This document shows, piece after piece, positions 35,394-43,766 of a stretch of 64,000 nucleotides of DNA. The notes beneath the pieces were generated by a model that searched no databases, had not been told where the DNA came from, and was given only the letters and a program-made list of their open reading frames with translations. The first letter of the stretch is position 1, and each line of letters starts with the position of its first letter. The stretch is from Pseudomonas sp. VD-NE ins (GTDB lineage Bacteria; Pseudomonadota; Gammaproteobacteria; Pseudomonadales; Pseudomonadaceae), in contig NZ_CP134772.1 in assembly GCF_031882575.1 (NCBI RefSeq), positions 2,561,001 through 2,625,000 of the forward strand, in the 5' to 3' direction. The translations under genes and the position numbers were made by a program.

Positions 35394-36809
35394 TCAACTC
35401 TGCGGCGGCTCGCGGGTGCTGCGTTGCCCAGCGGTGCGCGGTTGCCCGTCGGGAATCGACAAGGTCGCGCGCAGGCCGCCCTCAGCGCGGTTGACCAAAG
35501 TGATCCGTCCGCCCAACTGCGTGGCGATGGTGTTGACGATGGTCAGCCCCAGCCCCGCGCCTTGGGCATTGCCGCGACTGTAGAAGCGCTCGAACAACCG
35601 CGCCCGGTCGGCTTCATCGATGCCCGGTCCCTGATCTTCAACGCTCAAGTGATAAAACCCATCGGCCTGGCTGAGCAGCACGGTGATCACGCCGTGTTCG
35701 GGGGAGAAGTTGGCGGCGTTGGTGATCAGATTGTTCAGGGCAATGTCGATCGTGCCGGCGCTGGCCATGATGATGAACGGCTGGGCGCTGTCTTCAAAAG
35801 CCAGCTCCAGCTGTTTGCTCAGCAACCATGGCGTCAGTTGCACCAGGCTGTTGCGCACGGTTTCGCTGAGGTCGATGGGTTGCAGCGGCGGCGGATTGGG
35901 TTTCGGTTCCAGGCGCGCCATGGTCAGCAACTGGTTGACCAGGCGACTGGTGCGGTCGACCCCGGCGATCAGAAACGCCAGCGACTCACGCCGCTCCTGT
36001 TCGGTGCCGGCCTCCTGCAGGTTTTGTGCATGCACCCGCAACACCGCGAGCGGCGTGCGCATTTCGTGGGCGGCATCGGCGATAAAGCGCCGCTCACGGC
36101 CAAGCACTTCCTGAATCTGCGCGAGCATACGGTTGAGCGCCGCCTGCATCGGTTCCAGCTCAGTGGGCAGCGGCGCCAGTTGCAACGGTTCCAGCGAACC
36201 GCTGTGACGGGCGCGCAGGGTCTCGGCCATATTCGCCAACGGCTTGAGGCCCCAGCCGATGGCCAGCCAGACCATCGCCGCGAGCAGCAGGCTGCCGATC
36301 ACGTTCGGCCACAGGGTGTGGCGGACGATGCGGTCGACCAGGTCGGCGCGCACATCGTCGCGCTCACCGACCCAGATGCGCAGGTTGTTCTGCGTATCTT
36401 CGAGGAGAAAGGCGCGCCAGTGACGATTGTTCAGGTCCACTACATCGCTGAAGCCGGGCTGCGTCGGTGGTGCCTTGAAGGACGGTGCACTGGCGGTGTG
36501 CACCAACACATCACCGGCAGGATTCCACACCTGAAAGGCGATTTTGCGTTCGTAAGGATGACCCTCGCCGCGCGGCACCGCTTCGCCCAGCGCCGAGTTG
36601 AACGCCTGGTACAGTTCGGCGTGCTGTTTGCTGGCCAGGGGCATGCGCATCACGCCTTGCAGCAGGCGCGCGTTCTGCGCCAATTGCGCGTCGTAGACCT
36701 CGGCGATTTCGTGATTGCTGTCGTGCAGGTTGAAGGTGCTGAGCACCGCGAGGCCGGCCAGCAACAGACCGATGATCAATGTCAGCGTGCGGCGCCGGAT
36801 CGAGGTCAT
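35394..36809 (-). CDS. Sensor histidine kinase (QseC/PmrB-like)
   Basis: A 471-residue inner-membrane kinase. TM1 is about residues 9-25, TM2 about 168-186, enclosing a ~140-residue periplasmic sensor (2CSK-N-type: DAQLAQNARLLQGVM). H248 in DAAHEMRTPLAVL is the phospho-acceptor. The ATPase boxes are NNLITNAANFSPEHG, DQGPGIDEADRARLFERFYS and GAGLGLTIVN. It overlaps the response regulator by 4 bp and is the last gene of a seven-gene operon whose earlier genes look metabolic, so it may sense a product or precursor of that pathway. Confidence 0.9.
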   Translation of the reverse strand: MTSIRRRTLTLIIGLLLAGLAVLSTFNLHDSNHEIAEVYDAQLAQNARLLQGVMRMPLASKQHAELYQAFNSALGEAVPRGEGHPYERKIAFQVWNPAGDVLVHTASAPSFKAPPTQPGFSDVVDLNNRHWRAFLLEDTQNNLRIWVGERDDVRADLVDRIVRHTLWPNVIGSLLLAAMVWLAIGWGLKPLANMAETLRARHSGSLEPLQLAPLPTELEPMQAALNRMLAQIQEVLGRERRFIADAAHEMRTPLAVLRVHAQNLQEAGTEQERRESLAFLIAGVDRTSRLVNQLLTMARLEPKPNPPPLQPIDLSETVRNSLVQLTPWLLSKQLELAFEDSAQPFIIMASAGTIDIALNNLITNAANFSPEHGVITVLLSQADGFYHLSVEDQGPGIDEADRARLFERFYSRGNAQGAGLGLTIVNTIATQLGGRITLVNRAEGGLRATLSIPDGQPRTAGQRSTREPPQS

Positions 36810-37468
36810 CGACGCTCCTCCACCAGATAACCGACACCGCGGATGGTGCGGATCAGGTCGGTGGAAAACTTCTTGCGCAAGTGGTGGATGTGCACTTCGA
36901 GGGTGTTGCTTTCGGCTTCTTCGTTCCAGCCGTAAAGCAGCTGCATCAGTTGATCGCGGGTCATCACCCGGCCCGGCGGTGACAGCAGTTCGTGCAGCAA
37001 CTGATATTCCTTGGGCGTCAGGGCCACAGGCTGGCCCTGATAGCTGACTTGCTGGGTGCCCGGGTTGAGGCTGATGCCGGCATGTTCGATCAACGCCTGG
37101 GCGCGCCCGGCACTGCGCCGCAACAAGGCGCGCAGGCGTGCCTTGAGTTCGTCCAGATCGAACGGTTTGATCAGGTAGTCGTCGGCCCCGGCGTCGAGCC
37201 CGGCGATGCGATCTTCAGTAGCATCGCGGGCGGTGAGAATCAGCACCGGCAGATTCGAACCGCTGTCGCGCAGGCGGCGCAGCACTTGCAGGCCGTCCAT
37301 GCGCGGCAGACCGAGATCGAGCACGGCGACATCGAAGGTTTCGCTGAGCAGCGCATGCAACGCGCTGCTGCCGTCCTTGAGCCAGTCGACGGTGTAACCC
37401 TCGCGGCCCAGCGCCTGATGAATGCCTTCACCCAGCGCCACGTCATCCTCAACCAGTAATAAACGCAC
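36806..37468 (-). CDS. OmpR-family response regulator (QseB/PmrA-like)
   Basis: A 220-residue regulator. The receiver domain has E7-D8-D9, phospho-acceptor D51 (VAVLDLGLPRMDG) and K101. The winged helix ends VHIHHLRKKFSTDLIRTIRGVGYLVEERR, typical of QseB/PmrA. It lies 11 bp after the TPR gene and overlaps the kinase gene by 4 bp. QseB/PmrA regulators bind direct repeats like CTTAA-N-TTAA; two TCTTAA elements in the promoter of this operon (41785-41848) make autoregulation plausible. Confidence 0.9.
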   Translation of the reverse strand: MRLLLVEDDVALGEGIHQALGREGYTVDWLKDGSSALHALLSETFDVAVLDLGLPRMDGLQVLRRLRDSGSNLPVLILTARDATEDRIAGLDAGADDYLIKPFDLDELKARLRALLRRSAGRAQALIEHAGISLNPGTQQVSYQGQPVALTPKEYQLLHELLSPPGRVMTRDQLMQLLYGWNEEAESNTLEVHIHHLRKKFSTDLIRTIRGVGYLVEERR

Positions 37469-37479
37469 GCGGACTCCTG

Positions 37480-38124
37480 TCAGTCGAGTTTCTTGTTCAC
37501 GTCCAGCAGCAGGCTGGCGATTTCTTTGCGGCGTCCGGCATCGGCACTTTCCCGGCCCGGGCGCGGCGCCGCTTGCTGGGCTTTGAGCAGCGCTGCTTTG
37601 GCTTCAGCGTAGCGCTTCTGACGGTAGAGGTGATCGCCCCAGAAGTACAGGCTGTCGATGCCGTTGGGGTTCAGTTGCAAGGCTTGCTTGAGCAGTTGCT
37701 CGGCCTTGTCGCTGTCGCCGAAACCGATGGGCCAGCCCGGCACGCGGTCATACAGCGCGGCGAGGCTGGTGTAGGCCGAGCCTTGCAGGGCTTTGGGGTC
37801 GAGGGTCAGGGATTTCTCCAGATCGGCCTTGGCATCCTTGGCTTTGCCCAGTGCGCCGAGGCCACCCTCGGCACCGGCCCAACTGCTGGTGACGATGCCT
37901 TTCCAGATCCACGCTTCGGCCACCGCCGGGCGCTGCGTGGTGAACGCGTTGGTTTCGCTGGCCAATTGCTCGAACGCGGCGGCGCGCTGTTTTTCCGCCA
38001 CTTCATATTGAATGTGCGCCCAACTCTGCTGGATGCCCTCCAGGCGTTGCTGGTCGGCCGGTTCCAGCGCCCAGACGCTTTGGCTGAGGGCGGCGAGCAA
38101 CAGGCATGCGGATAGTCTTTTCAT
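37480..38124 (-). CDS. Periplasmic TPR-like protein
   Basis: A 214-residue exported protein: signal peptide residues 1-19 (LLAALSQSVWA-LE). The mature part is helical with tetratricopeptide-like repeats, clearest in KADLEKSLTLDPKALQGSAYTSLAAL and AEQLLKQALQLNPNGIDSLYFWGDHLYRQKRYAEAKAALLKAQQAAP. Its start overlaps the SDR stop by 4 bp, placing it in the operon. It probably acts as a scaffold or chaperone in the periplasm. No named family recognised beyond TPR. Confidence 0.8.
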   Translation of the reverse strand: MKRLSACLLLAALSQSVWALEPADQQRLEGIQQSWAHIQYEVAEKQRAAAFEQLASETNAFTTQRPAVAEAWIWKGIVTSSWAGAEGGLGALGKAKDAKADLEKSLTLDPKALQGSAYTSLAALYDRVPGWPIGFGDSDKAEQLLKQALQLNPNGIDSLYFWGDHLYRQKRYAEAKAALLKAQQAAPRPGRESADAGRRKEIASLLLDVNKKLD

Positions 38125-38930
38125 GGCTTTGGCGACTCGTTGTCAGGTTTTTCACTGAGGCGGCGGATCAGCGGCAACTGCTTGCGCAGGCCTCGATCAA
38201 CCAGATGCGGGAGCAGATTGTTCAGGCGGACGAAGAAGCGTTCCGGCCAGCCCAGATAGAGGTCGCGGCGATCACCGGCAATCGCATGGATCACCGCCGA
38301 AGCCACGGTTTGCGGGTCGTCGACGTTGGCCTTGAGTGCGTCGTTCAACGCTTGCGCGGCGGCGCTGTTCATTGAGGTGCGCGTGGCGCGCGGCGCGACG
38401 TACAGCACGCTGACGCGGGTGTCGGCGAGCTCTCGGCGCAGCGCCTCGGAGAACCCGCGCAAAGCGAATTTGCTCGCGCAATAACTGGCGTAACCGGGGT
38501 AGCCGATCGAGCCGTAGGTCGAGCCGACGTTGACCACCATCGCGCTGTCGGCCTGCTTGAGCAGCGGCAACAGCAGCTTGGTCAGGCACATCGGCGCACT
38601 GATGTTCACCGCCAGCATCGCATTGATGTCGCTGTCATCCAGCTGTTCGAGCATGGCGAAGTGATTGACCCCGGCGGCGTTGATCAGCAGGTTGATGCCG
38701 CCGATGGCTTCGGCGGCGACCAGCACTTTGCGCCGGTCGCTGAGGAAGGTCAGGTCGGCCGCGACCCAGCACAACGACTCGGGGTAGCGCTTGAGCAGCG
38801 GCGCCAATGCCTCCTGATGCCGCGCCACCGCGAGCACGTGGGCGCCGGCGGCGCACAGGGTTTCGGCGATGGCCAGGCCGATGCCGCCACTGGCACCGGT
38901 CAGCACCACCCGCGCATCACGCAGCTGCAT
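38121..38930 (-). CDS. Short-chain dehydrogenase/reductase
   Basis: A 269-residue classical SDR. The cofactor loop TGASGGIG is near residue 11, NAAG near residue 85, and the catalytic Ser/Tyr/Lys set is in VNVGSTYGSIGYPGYASYCASKFALRG. The C-terminal ~60 residues (GWPERFFVRLNNLLPHLVDRGLRKQLPLIRRL) are amphipathic and positively charged, as in SDRs that sit on membranes and act on lipids. It overlaps the di-iron protein gene by 14 bp and the TPR gene by 4 bp. A keto- or hydroxyacyl step is likely. Confidence 0.9.
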   Translation of the reverse strand: MQLRDARVVLTGASGGIGLAIAETLCAAGAHVLAVARHQEALAPLLKRYPESLCWVAADLTFLSDRRKVLVAAEAIGGINLLINAAGVNHFAMLEQLDDSDINAMLAVNISAPMCLTKLLLPLLKQADSAMVVNVGSTYGSIGYPGYASYCASKFALRGFSEALRRELADTRVSVLYVAPRATRTSMNSAAAQALNDALKANVDDPQTVASAVIHAIAGDRRDLYLGWPERFFVRLNNLLPHLVDRGLRKQLPLIRRLSEKPDNESPKP

Positions 38931-39591
38931 GTTGAGCCTCCGCGTCACGCGGCAAGCCACGGAACATGTCGGTGTACAGGCGATAGACGACTTTCGAGGC
39001 ATGGATCACGGCGGCTTGATCCTCCAGATCTTCGAGCTGATTCATCAGGCGCCGATAGGTTTGCATGTGCTCGATATCAAGAGAACCGTGGGAGCTCAGG
39101 TAACTGAACGCCGTTTCCGGCAACGCCAGACGCTCGCGAATGCTGCCCGCCGCGTGGGTGGCCAGGGCGATGCTGGTGCCTTCGAGCACATTGACCATGC
39201 CGAACAGACCGACCGGATTGCCCCGGGCGATCAGGTCGTAAAGGAAGCTGACCATCAGCTCGATCGACAACGACGGCTGCCCGTCGCGCACCGCATCGCG
39301 ATCGCCGCCACACGCGGCGATGTCGTTGAGCACCCAGTGCTCGTGGCCGTATTCGTCTTCGATGTACTCGGCCACCGCTTTGCGCAGCCATTCCAGGCGC
39401 GACGGCAGGCGCGCGCCGCAAGCCATCATCAGCGGCACGGTGTGGCGCACGTGGTAATACGCTTGCGCGAGAAATGCCCGATAGCTGTCGAGGCTGACCG
39501 TGCCTTGCAGGGCATCGAGGATGATCGGCAGGTTGAACAGTTCGTGGCGTTCCTGTTGCGTGGCTTCTTGCAGGGTGTCAAAAAAACTCAT
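38917..39591 (-). CDS. Haem-oxygenase-like di-iron protein (TenA/PqqC-fold, HDO type)
   Basis: A 224-residue helical protein starting MSFFDTLQEATQQERH. Candidate metal ligands are E80 and H83 (E-Y-G-H), E137 (NVLEGTS), H168, D172 and H175 (SSHGSLDIEHMQTY). Order and spacing match haem-oxygenase-like di-iron oxidases such as UndA, which cleaves fatty acids to terminal alkenes. True TenA or haem oxygenase lack this complete set. It sits between an acyl-activating ligase (4-bp overlap) and an SDR (14-bp overlap), so an O2-dependent oxidation of an acyl chain or amine is the best inference. Confidence 0.82.
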   Translation of the reverse strand: MSFFDTLQEATQQERHELFNLPIILDALQGTVSLDSYRAFLAQAYYHVRHTVPLMMACGARLPSRLEWLRKAVAEYIEDEYGHEHWVLNDIAACGGDRDAVRDGQPSLSIELMVSFLYDLIARGNPVGLFGMVNVLEGTSIALATHAAGSIRERLALPETAFSYLSSHGSLDIEHMQTYRRLMNQLEDLEDQAAVIHASKVVYRLYTDMFRGLPRDAEAQHAAA

Positions 39592-41069
39592 GATGCGGAC
39601 TCCTCGGAAACAGCGGATTCGGTCAATTGCGCGTGGTACTGCGCGACGATGGCGTCGCGGCGCGGGCGGCCGTTGGCGGTGAGCAAACCGTTGGCGGCGG
39701 TGAAGGGTTGCGGCAGGCGCGTCCACTGATGCACTTGGGCGTAATCGGGCAAGGCCTCGTTGGCTTCGGCGACGGCAGCGGCCAGTTCGGCGTCGGTGCA
39801 GTCCGGGCGATGCGGCCAGAGCAGGGCGTGGTTGCGCGGCAAGGCCTCGCCGTAAACGAACGCCTGGGCGATGTGGCGACGCTGTGTCAACTCGGACTCG
39901 ACCCATTCCGGGTTGACGTTGCGCCCGAAACTGGTGACGAACTGGTGCTTCTTGCGGCCCTTGAGATAGAGAAAACCTTCCGGGTCGAACTCGCCCAGAT
40001 CGCCGCTCGGCCACCACTCTTCGGCGTACGGCGCATCGCCCAGATAACCGAGCAATGCCGAGCCCTTGATCAGCACTTCGCCGTCCTCGGCCAGCCGCAC
40101 TTCAACATGCGGCAGCGGTCGGCCGACACTGCCGGGGCGGCGCGCACCGGGGCGATTGAGGCACACCACCGACGCGCATTCGGACAAGCCGTAACCTTCG
40201 TAAACCGGCAGCCCGAGCCGTTGCGCGCGGTGCAGCAGATCCTCCGACACCCGCGCACCGCCGACAGCGGCAAAGCGCAGGGTTTGCGGATCAAAGGCTT
40301 TCTGTTCGGCGGCGCTGACCAGTAACAACAGCAACTGCGGCACCAGGATCAGACTCTCCGGCGCACGGCTGGCCAGATAACCGAGCAAGCGCGGAATCTC
40401 GACGCCGCTGGCGCCCTGAATGCCGAGGGTTTTCTGGCTTGGCAAACTCAACATGGCGCCGGCATACAGCGCGGCGTAGCAGCCGAGATTCTCCAGCAGG
40501 ATAGCCAACGGCAACAGCGCCAGATGATGCTGCGGGCCGCTGGCTTCGCTGGCCTGATCCAGCTCCCGTGCCACCCGCAGCAGGCTCTCGGCGCTCAGGC
40601 ACACGCCTTTCGGCGTGCCGGTGGTGCCGGACGTGAAGGTGAGTTTCGCGGTGCCGGCCGGCATGCGACTGGGGCCACTGAACGCGCGGCACCAGAACTC
40701 GCCACGTTGTTCATAGCCGACCGCGAGCAATTCGGCGCCCAGCTCCGGCTCGGCGATCACCCGTTCGGCCTGGCTCTGTTGCAGACAATGGGCGCGCTGC
40801 GCCGCACTGAAAAACGGCGGCAGCGTCACGCAGGTCAGGCCTTCGAACAGCACGGCCAGATCCCAGAGCATCGCGTCGACGCCGTTGTCCAGCGCCAGCG
40901 CAATCACTTGCGCCTGCTCGTCGCGCAGGCGCTCCTGGCGATACAACACCTCGGCGTACAGGGTCGCGTAATCGAGTTTCAACGTGTCGCCCCACAGGGC
41001 TGTCGCGTTGTCATTGCGCCGGGCATGGTCGCGCAGGGTTTCCTGGAAGCGTTGCAGTTCAAGCGACAT
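39588..41069 (-). CDS. AMP-forming acyl ligase
   Basis: A 493-residue member of the acyl-adenylate-forming (ANL) superfamily. The phosphate loop is LTFTSGTTGTPKG (about 143-155), the A5-like block YEGYGLSECASVV, and the hinge GDLGEFDPEGFLYLKGRKKHQFVTSFGRNV. It resembles long-chain fatty acyl ligases more than amino-acid domains. The C-terminal position of the catalytic lysine reads LLTANGRPRRDAI, Arg where Lys is usual, which may affect adenylation. ATG 41069 lies within the end of the T_hemolysin gene (11-bp overlap). It should activate a fatty acid for the neighbouring enzymes. Confidence 0.87.
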   Translation of the reverse strand: MSLELQRFQETLRDHARRNDNATALWGDTLKLDYATLYAEVLYRQERLRDEQAQVIALALDNGVDAMLWDLAVLFEGLTCVTLPPFFSAAQRAHCLQQSQAERVIAEPELGAELLAVGYEQRGEFWCRAFSGPSRMPAGTAKLTFTSGTTGTPKGVCLSAESLLRVARELDQASEASGPQHHLALLPLAILLENLGCYAALYAGAMLSLPSQKTLGIQGASGVEIPRLLGYLASRAPESLILVPQLLLLLVSAAEQKAFDPQTLRFAAVGGARVSEDLLHRAQRLGLPVYEGYGLSECASVVCLNRPGARRPGSVGRPLPHVEVRLAEDGEVLIKGSALLGYLGDAPYAEEWWPSGDLGEFDPEGFLYLKGRKKHQFVTSFGRNVNPEWVESELTQRRHIAQAFVYGEALPRNHALLWPHRPDCTDAELAAAVAEANEALPDYAQVHQWTRLPQPFTAANGLLTANGRPRRDAIVAQYHAQLTESAVSEESAS

Positions 41070-41736
41070 GACAGGCTCCTTCAATCGAACTCGGCAAACC
41101 CAGGCGGGTAAACAGGCCGATATTGCGCAAATGGATGAACCCGGCGCGGATGTTGCCGACGTGCACCCAAGGTTTGCTTTCGTAATAACTGCCCCAGTGT
41201 TGACGCTCGTCACCCAATCGTTCCGGGTCAGCGGCGCACAATGTCACTGGCTTCAAACCCAAGCGATGGAAGCTGTTGACCAGGCCGATGTTGCCGGTGA
41301 ACGTCACCCATTCCAGGCCGCCCATGGCCAGCAGGTAGGTGATAGCGATGATGCTCAGGCGCGCACTGCCGGTGTCGTTGGCGGCGAGGTTGCCGACTTC
41401 GACGATGGCGCTGCGTTCGACCGGACGATCTGCCGCCGCGCTGATCAACGGCTCGATCGGCTCATCCAGATAGCGCTCGAGGAACAGTGGCTGCAAATGC
41501 GCGCGTCGCACCCCGGCCACGGCGCACAACTCGCCGTCGCCGTTGTGCATGCCGAACAGCTCGGGCATGAAATGACGGATGTCGGCGCCATGGGCCTTGC
41601 GAAAACGTTGCTGGATAAAGGCTTCGAACGGCTCTCGCAGGGCATCGTCGGGCCGGGCACCGGTCAACGTCATCTGCGGCGTTTCGGCTTGACCGAAGCG
41701 CAGGGGCAGGGCGATGTTCCAGTCAAATTCGGGCAT
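41059..41736 (-). CDS. Thermostable hemolysin family protein (PF12261)
   Basis: A 225-residue cytosolic protein of the family named after a Vibrio hemolysin. Typical blocks are FIQQRFRKAHGADIRHFMPELFGM, AVAGVRRAHLQPLFLERYLDEPIE, IVEVGNLAA and LEWVTFTGNIGLVNSFHRLGLKP. The fold is predicted to be GNAT/autoinducer-synthase-like, which suggests an acyltransferase; no toxin activity should be assumed. It is the first gene of a seven-gene operon, and its partners (acyl ligase, di-iron protein, SDR) support a role in joining or modifying acyl groups. Confidence 0.85.
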   Translation of the reverse strand: MPEFDWNIALPLRFGQAETPQMTLTGARPDDALREPFEAFIQQRFRKAHGADIRHFMPELFGMHNGDGELCAVAGVRRAHLQPLFLERYLDEPIEPLISAAADRPVERSAIVEVGNLAANDTGSARLSIIAITYLLAMGGLEWVTFTGNIGLVNSFHRLGLKPVTLCAADPERLGDERQHWGSYYESKPWVHVGNIRAGFIHLRNIGLFTRLGLPSSIEGACHVA

Positions 41737-41784
41737 GGGCAGAGCGCCTCCCTCAATAGGTTTGAGGCGAGTATCGGAGGCATT

Positions 41785-41848
41785 TCTTAACGAAGTCTGA
41801 AGGTGAAAAAAGGTTAACCTGACGCTCTGTCTTCAGACTCTCTTAAGA
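41785..41848. promoter_or_regulatory. Dyad-rich divergent promoter region
   Basis: Between the seven-gene operon and the cytochrome b561 gene. It contains TCTTAA (41785-41790) and TCTTAAGA (41841-41848), an inverted repeat AGTCTGAAG (41794-41802)/CTTCAGACT (41831-41839), and a central palindrome AGGTTAACCT (41811-41820). The TTAA-type repeats resemble PmrA/QseB boxes. Binding by the operon's own regulator is inferred. Confidence 0.45.
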
Positions 41849-41945
41849 CTGGGCGGGCAGGGTAATGCCGTCGGTTCGCCCGGCAACCGGATCGAGACGG
41901 TCGAACGAATCGACTGTCATTCACGACAATCACGAGGCGCAGCTT

Positions 41946-42494
41946 ATGACCCGCGACACCGCCGTAACCCGTTATGGAAAACTCTCAATCACCCTGCACT
42001 GGCTGATGCTGGCGCTGTTCGTCGGCGTCTACGCCTGCGTCGAAATCAAGGGCTACATGCCCAAGGGCAGCGAAGCACGCGGCTTGCTGATGGGCTTCCA
42101 CGGCCTGTTCGGCGCGAGCATCTTCGCCCTCGTCTGGATCCGCCTGCTAGGCCGCCTCAGCCCACGCCCGCCGATCACCCCCAAACCCCCTGCGTGGCAG
42201 ACCGGCATCGCGCACCTGACACACCTGGCGCTGTACGGCCTGATGATCGCCACACCGATCCTCGCCTGGCTGATGCTCGCCGCCGCCGACAAACCGTTCC
42301 CGTACTTCGGCTTCCACGTCCCGGCACCCGTAGCCATCGACCCGGACTTCGCCAAACAACTGAAGTACTGGCATGAACTGATTGGCAGCACCGGTTACTG
42401 GCTGATTGGGCTGCATGCGCTGGCGGGGTTGTTCCACCATTATTGGGTGCGGGATAACACGCTGGTGCGGATGCTGCCGGGCCGCACCGAATAA
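41946..42494 (+). CDS. Cytochrome b561 family protein
   Basis: A 182-residue inner-membrane di-haem cytochrome with four spans. Haem-ligand histidines are in YGKLSITLHWLML, the LLMGFHGLFGASIF span, KYWHELIGSTGYWLIGLHALAGLFHHYW. This is the bacterial CybB type, which passes electrons from quinol, for example to superoxide or periplasmic acceptors. ATG 41946 follows GAGGCGCAGCTT. It is divergent from the T_hemolysin operon and shares its dyad-rich promoter region, so co-regulation is possible. Confidence 0.92.
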   Translation: MTRDTAVTRYGKLSITLHWLMLALFVGVYACVEIKGYMPKGSEARGLLMGFHGLFGASIFALVWIRLLGRLSPRPPITPKPPAWQTGIAHLTHLALYGLMIATPILAWLMLAAADKPFPYFGFHVPAPVAIDPDFAKQLKYWHELIGSTGYWLIGLHALAGLFHHYWVRDNTLVRMLPGRTE

Positions 42495-42514
42495 CCCTGA
42501 TCCACTACAACCCC

Positions 42515-42604
42515 TGTGGGAGCGAGCTTGCTCGCGAAAGCGGTGTGTCAGCCTATGATGATGTTGGCTGACACGGCCCCTTCGCGAGCAGGCTCGCTCC
42601 CACA
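42515..42604. repeat. REP pair
   Basis: Inverted units TGTGGGAGCGAGCTTGCTCGCGAAAG and its complement ending at 42604; the spacer also contains the complementary GTGTCAGCC/GGCTGACAC, lengthening the hairpin. Confidence 0.9.
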
Positions 42605-42724
42605 GGTTTTTGTGGTGTCTGGCAGAGCGGGGCAGTTGCCGGAACCGCACTTCGCGTCCACTCTATGACCTGCCGACAAGGAGCGTCCGCCGACCCTCCG
42701 TCGTGACCACAGGGAGCTTGCAGC

Positions 42725-42937
42725 ATGAGCGAAGACAACAAGGTAAAAGGCCCGGCGTCGTACTTCCCCTCCATCGAGAAAAAATACGGCCAGCCCATCG
42801 ATCACTGGCTGATCCTGCTCGCCGGCATCAGCGACAAGAAACACATGGAACTGGTGGCGTGGCTCAAGCAGGAACACGGCATGGGTCACGGTCATGCCAA
42901 CGCCTTGGTCGCGCATCATCTGGCGGGTAAAAAGTGA
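42725..42937 (+). CDS. DUF4287 small protein
   Basis: A 70-residue protein with the DUF4287 pattern KGPASYFPSIEKKYG, then KKHMELVAWLKQEHGMGHGHANALVAHHLA. GGGAGC precedes the ATG. The domain is common in bacteria, often alone or attached to a DUF5655 domain, and has no proven role. The GNAT gene starts 13 bp after the stop, so the two are likely co-transcribed. Confidence 0.88.
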   Translation: MSEDNKVKGPASYFPSIEKKYGQPIDHWLILLAGISDKKHMELVAWLKQEHGMGHGHANALVAHHLAGKK

Positions 42938-42950
42938 GGGCAGGGCAGCG

Positions 42951-43430
42951 ATGAATTTCTCCCACCGGCCAGTGACGGCCGACGACGTCAACACCCTCTG
43001 CAGCTTTCCCCAAGGCGAACAAGAGCTGTTCTTCATGTTCCCGAAAGCCAACTTCCCGCTGACGGAAGAGCAGATGCACAGCGCAATCAGCCAACGCTTC
43101 GACTCCACGGCTTTTCTGGCCAACGGCGAATTCGTCGGCTTCGCCAATTTCTACCGCGCTGAGCACGATGGCATCTGCTGCATCGGCAACGTCATCGTCG
43201 CGCCTTACGCCCGAGGCCAAGGTGTGGCGCGGTACATCGTCGAAACCATGACCGCGTTGGGTTTCGAAAAGTACCAGGCCAAGGAAGTGCAACTGTCTTG
43301 CTTCAACGAAAACACCGCCGGCCTGCTGCTTTACCCGAAACTTGGCTTCGTACCGTTCTCCATTGAAGAGCGCCCGGCACCGGGTGGCAAACGTTCAGCG
43401 CTGATCAACATGACACGCCACCGACCCTAA
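42951..43430 (+). CDS. GNAT-family N-acetyltransferase
   Basis: A 159-residue acetyltransferase. The acetyl-CoA motif is IGNVIVAPYARGQGVARYIVETM (R-G-Q-G-V-A), with the downstream NENTAGLLLYPKLGFVPF block that completes the fold. ATG 42951 has GGGCAGCG upstream, 13 bp after the DUF4287 stop. The acceptor is unknown. Directly after it begins the REP-based tandem array. Confidence 0.87.
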   Translation: MNFSHRPVTADDVNTLCSFPQGEQELFFMFPKANFPLTEEQMHSAISQRFDSTAFLANGEFVGFANFYRAEHDGICCIGNVIVAPYARGQGVARYIVETMTALGFEKYQAKEVQLSCFNENTAGLLLYPKLGFVPFSIEERPAPGGKRSALINMTRHRP

Positions 43431-43445
43431 CCATCCCCCAATCCC

Positions 43446-43721
43446 TGTGGGAGCCGGGCTTGCCCGCGATGACGCCAGCCCGCCCGCCGCGAACCCCGAG
43501 CCCAACACAAAACCTGTGGGAGCGAGCCTGCTCGCGAAGACGCCAGCCCAATCACCCCAAATCCCAAGCCAGACTCAATCCCCTGTAGGAGTGAGCCTGC
43601 TCGCGATAACGCCAGCTCAGCCACCACCAATCCCAACTCAACCACAAATCCCTGTGGGAGCGAGCTTGCTCGCGAAGACGCCCACCCAGTCACCCCATCA
43701 ACCACTGACCGAAATAAACAG
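43446..43721. repeat. Tandem array of four 69-bp units, each with a REP at its head
   Basis: REP-like sequences start at 43446, 43515, 43584 and 43653, exactly 69 bp apart and all in the same orientation. Each unit is TGTGGGAGCGAGC-T-GCTCGCGA-AACGCC plus a pyrimidine-rich spacer (CCCAATCACCCC-like) that is less conserved. Because 69 is divisible by three, a frame reading VGASLLAKTPAQSP repeats stays open, but I consider it non-coding. Confidence 0.9.
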
Positions 43722-43766
43722 TAAAAACCACCACTGTTTAAACGAAGCCTCAAGTAACCACCGAAA

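Noticed and set aside
43446..43721. Regular repeats as a CRISPR array
   Set aside because: The conserved part is a REP palindrome, spacers are similar to one another, only four units exist and no cas gene is near.
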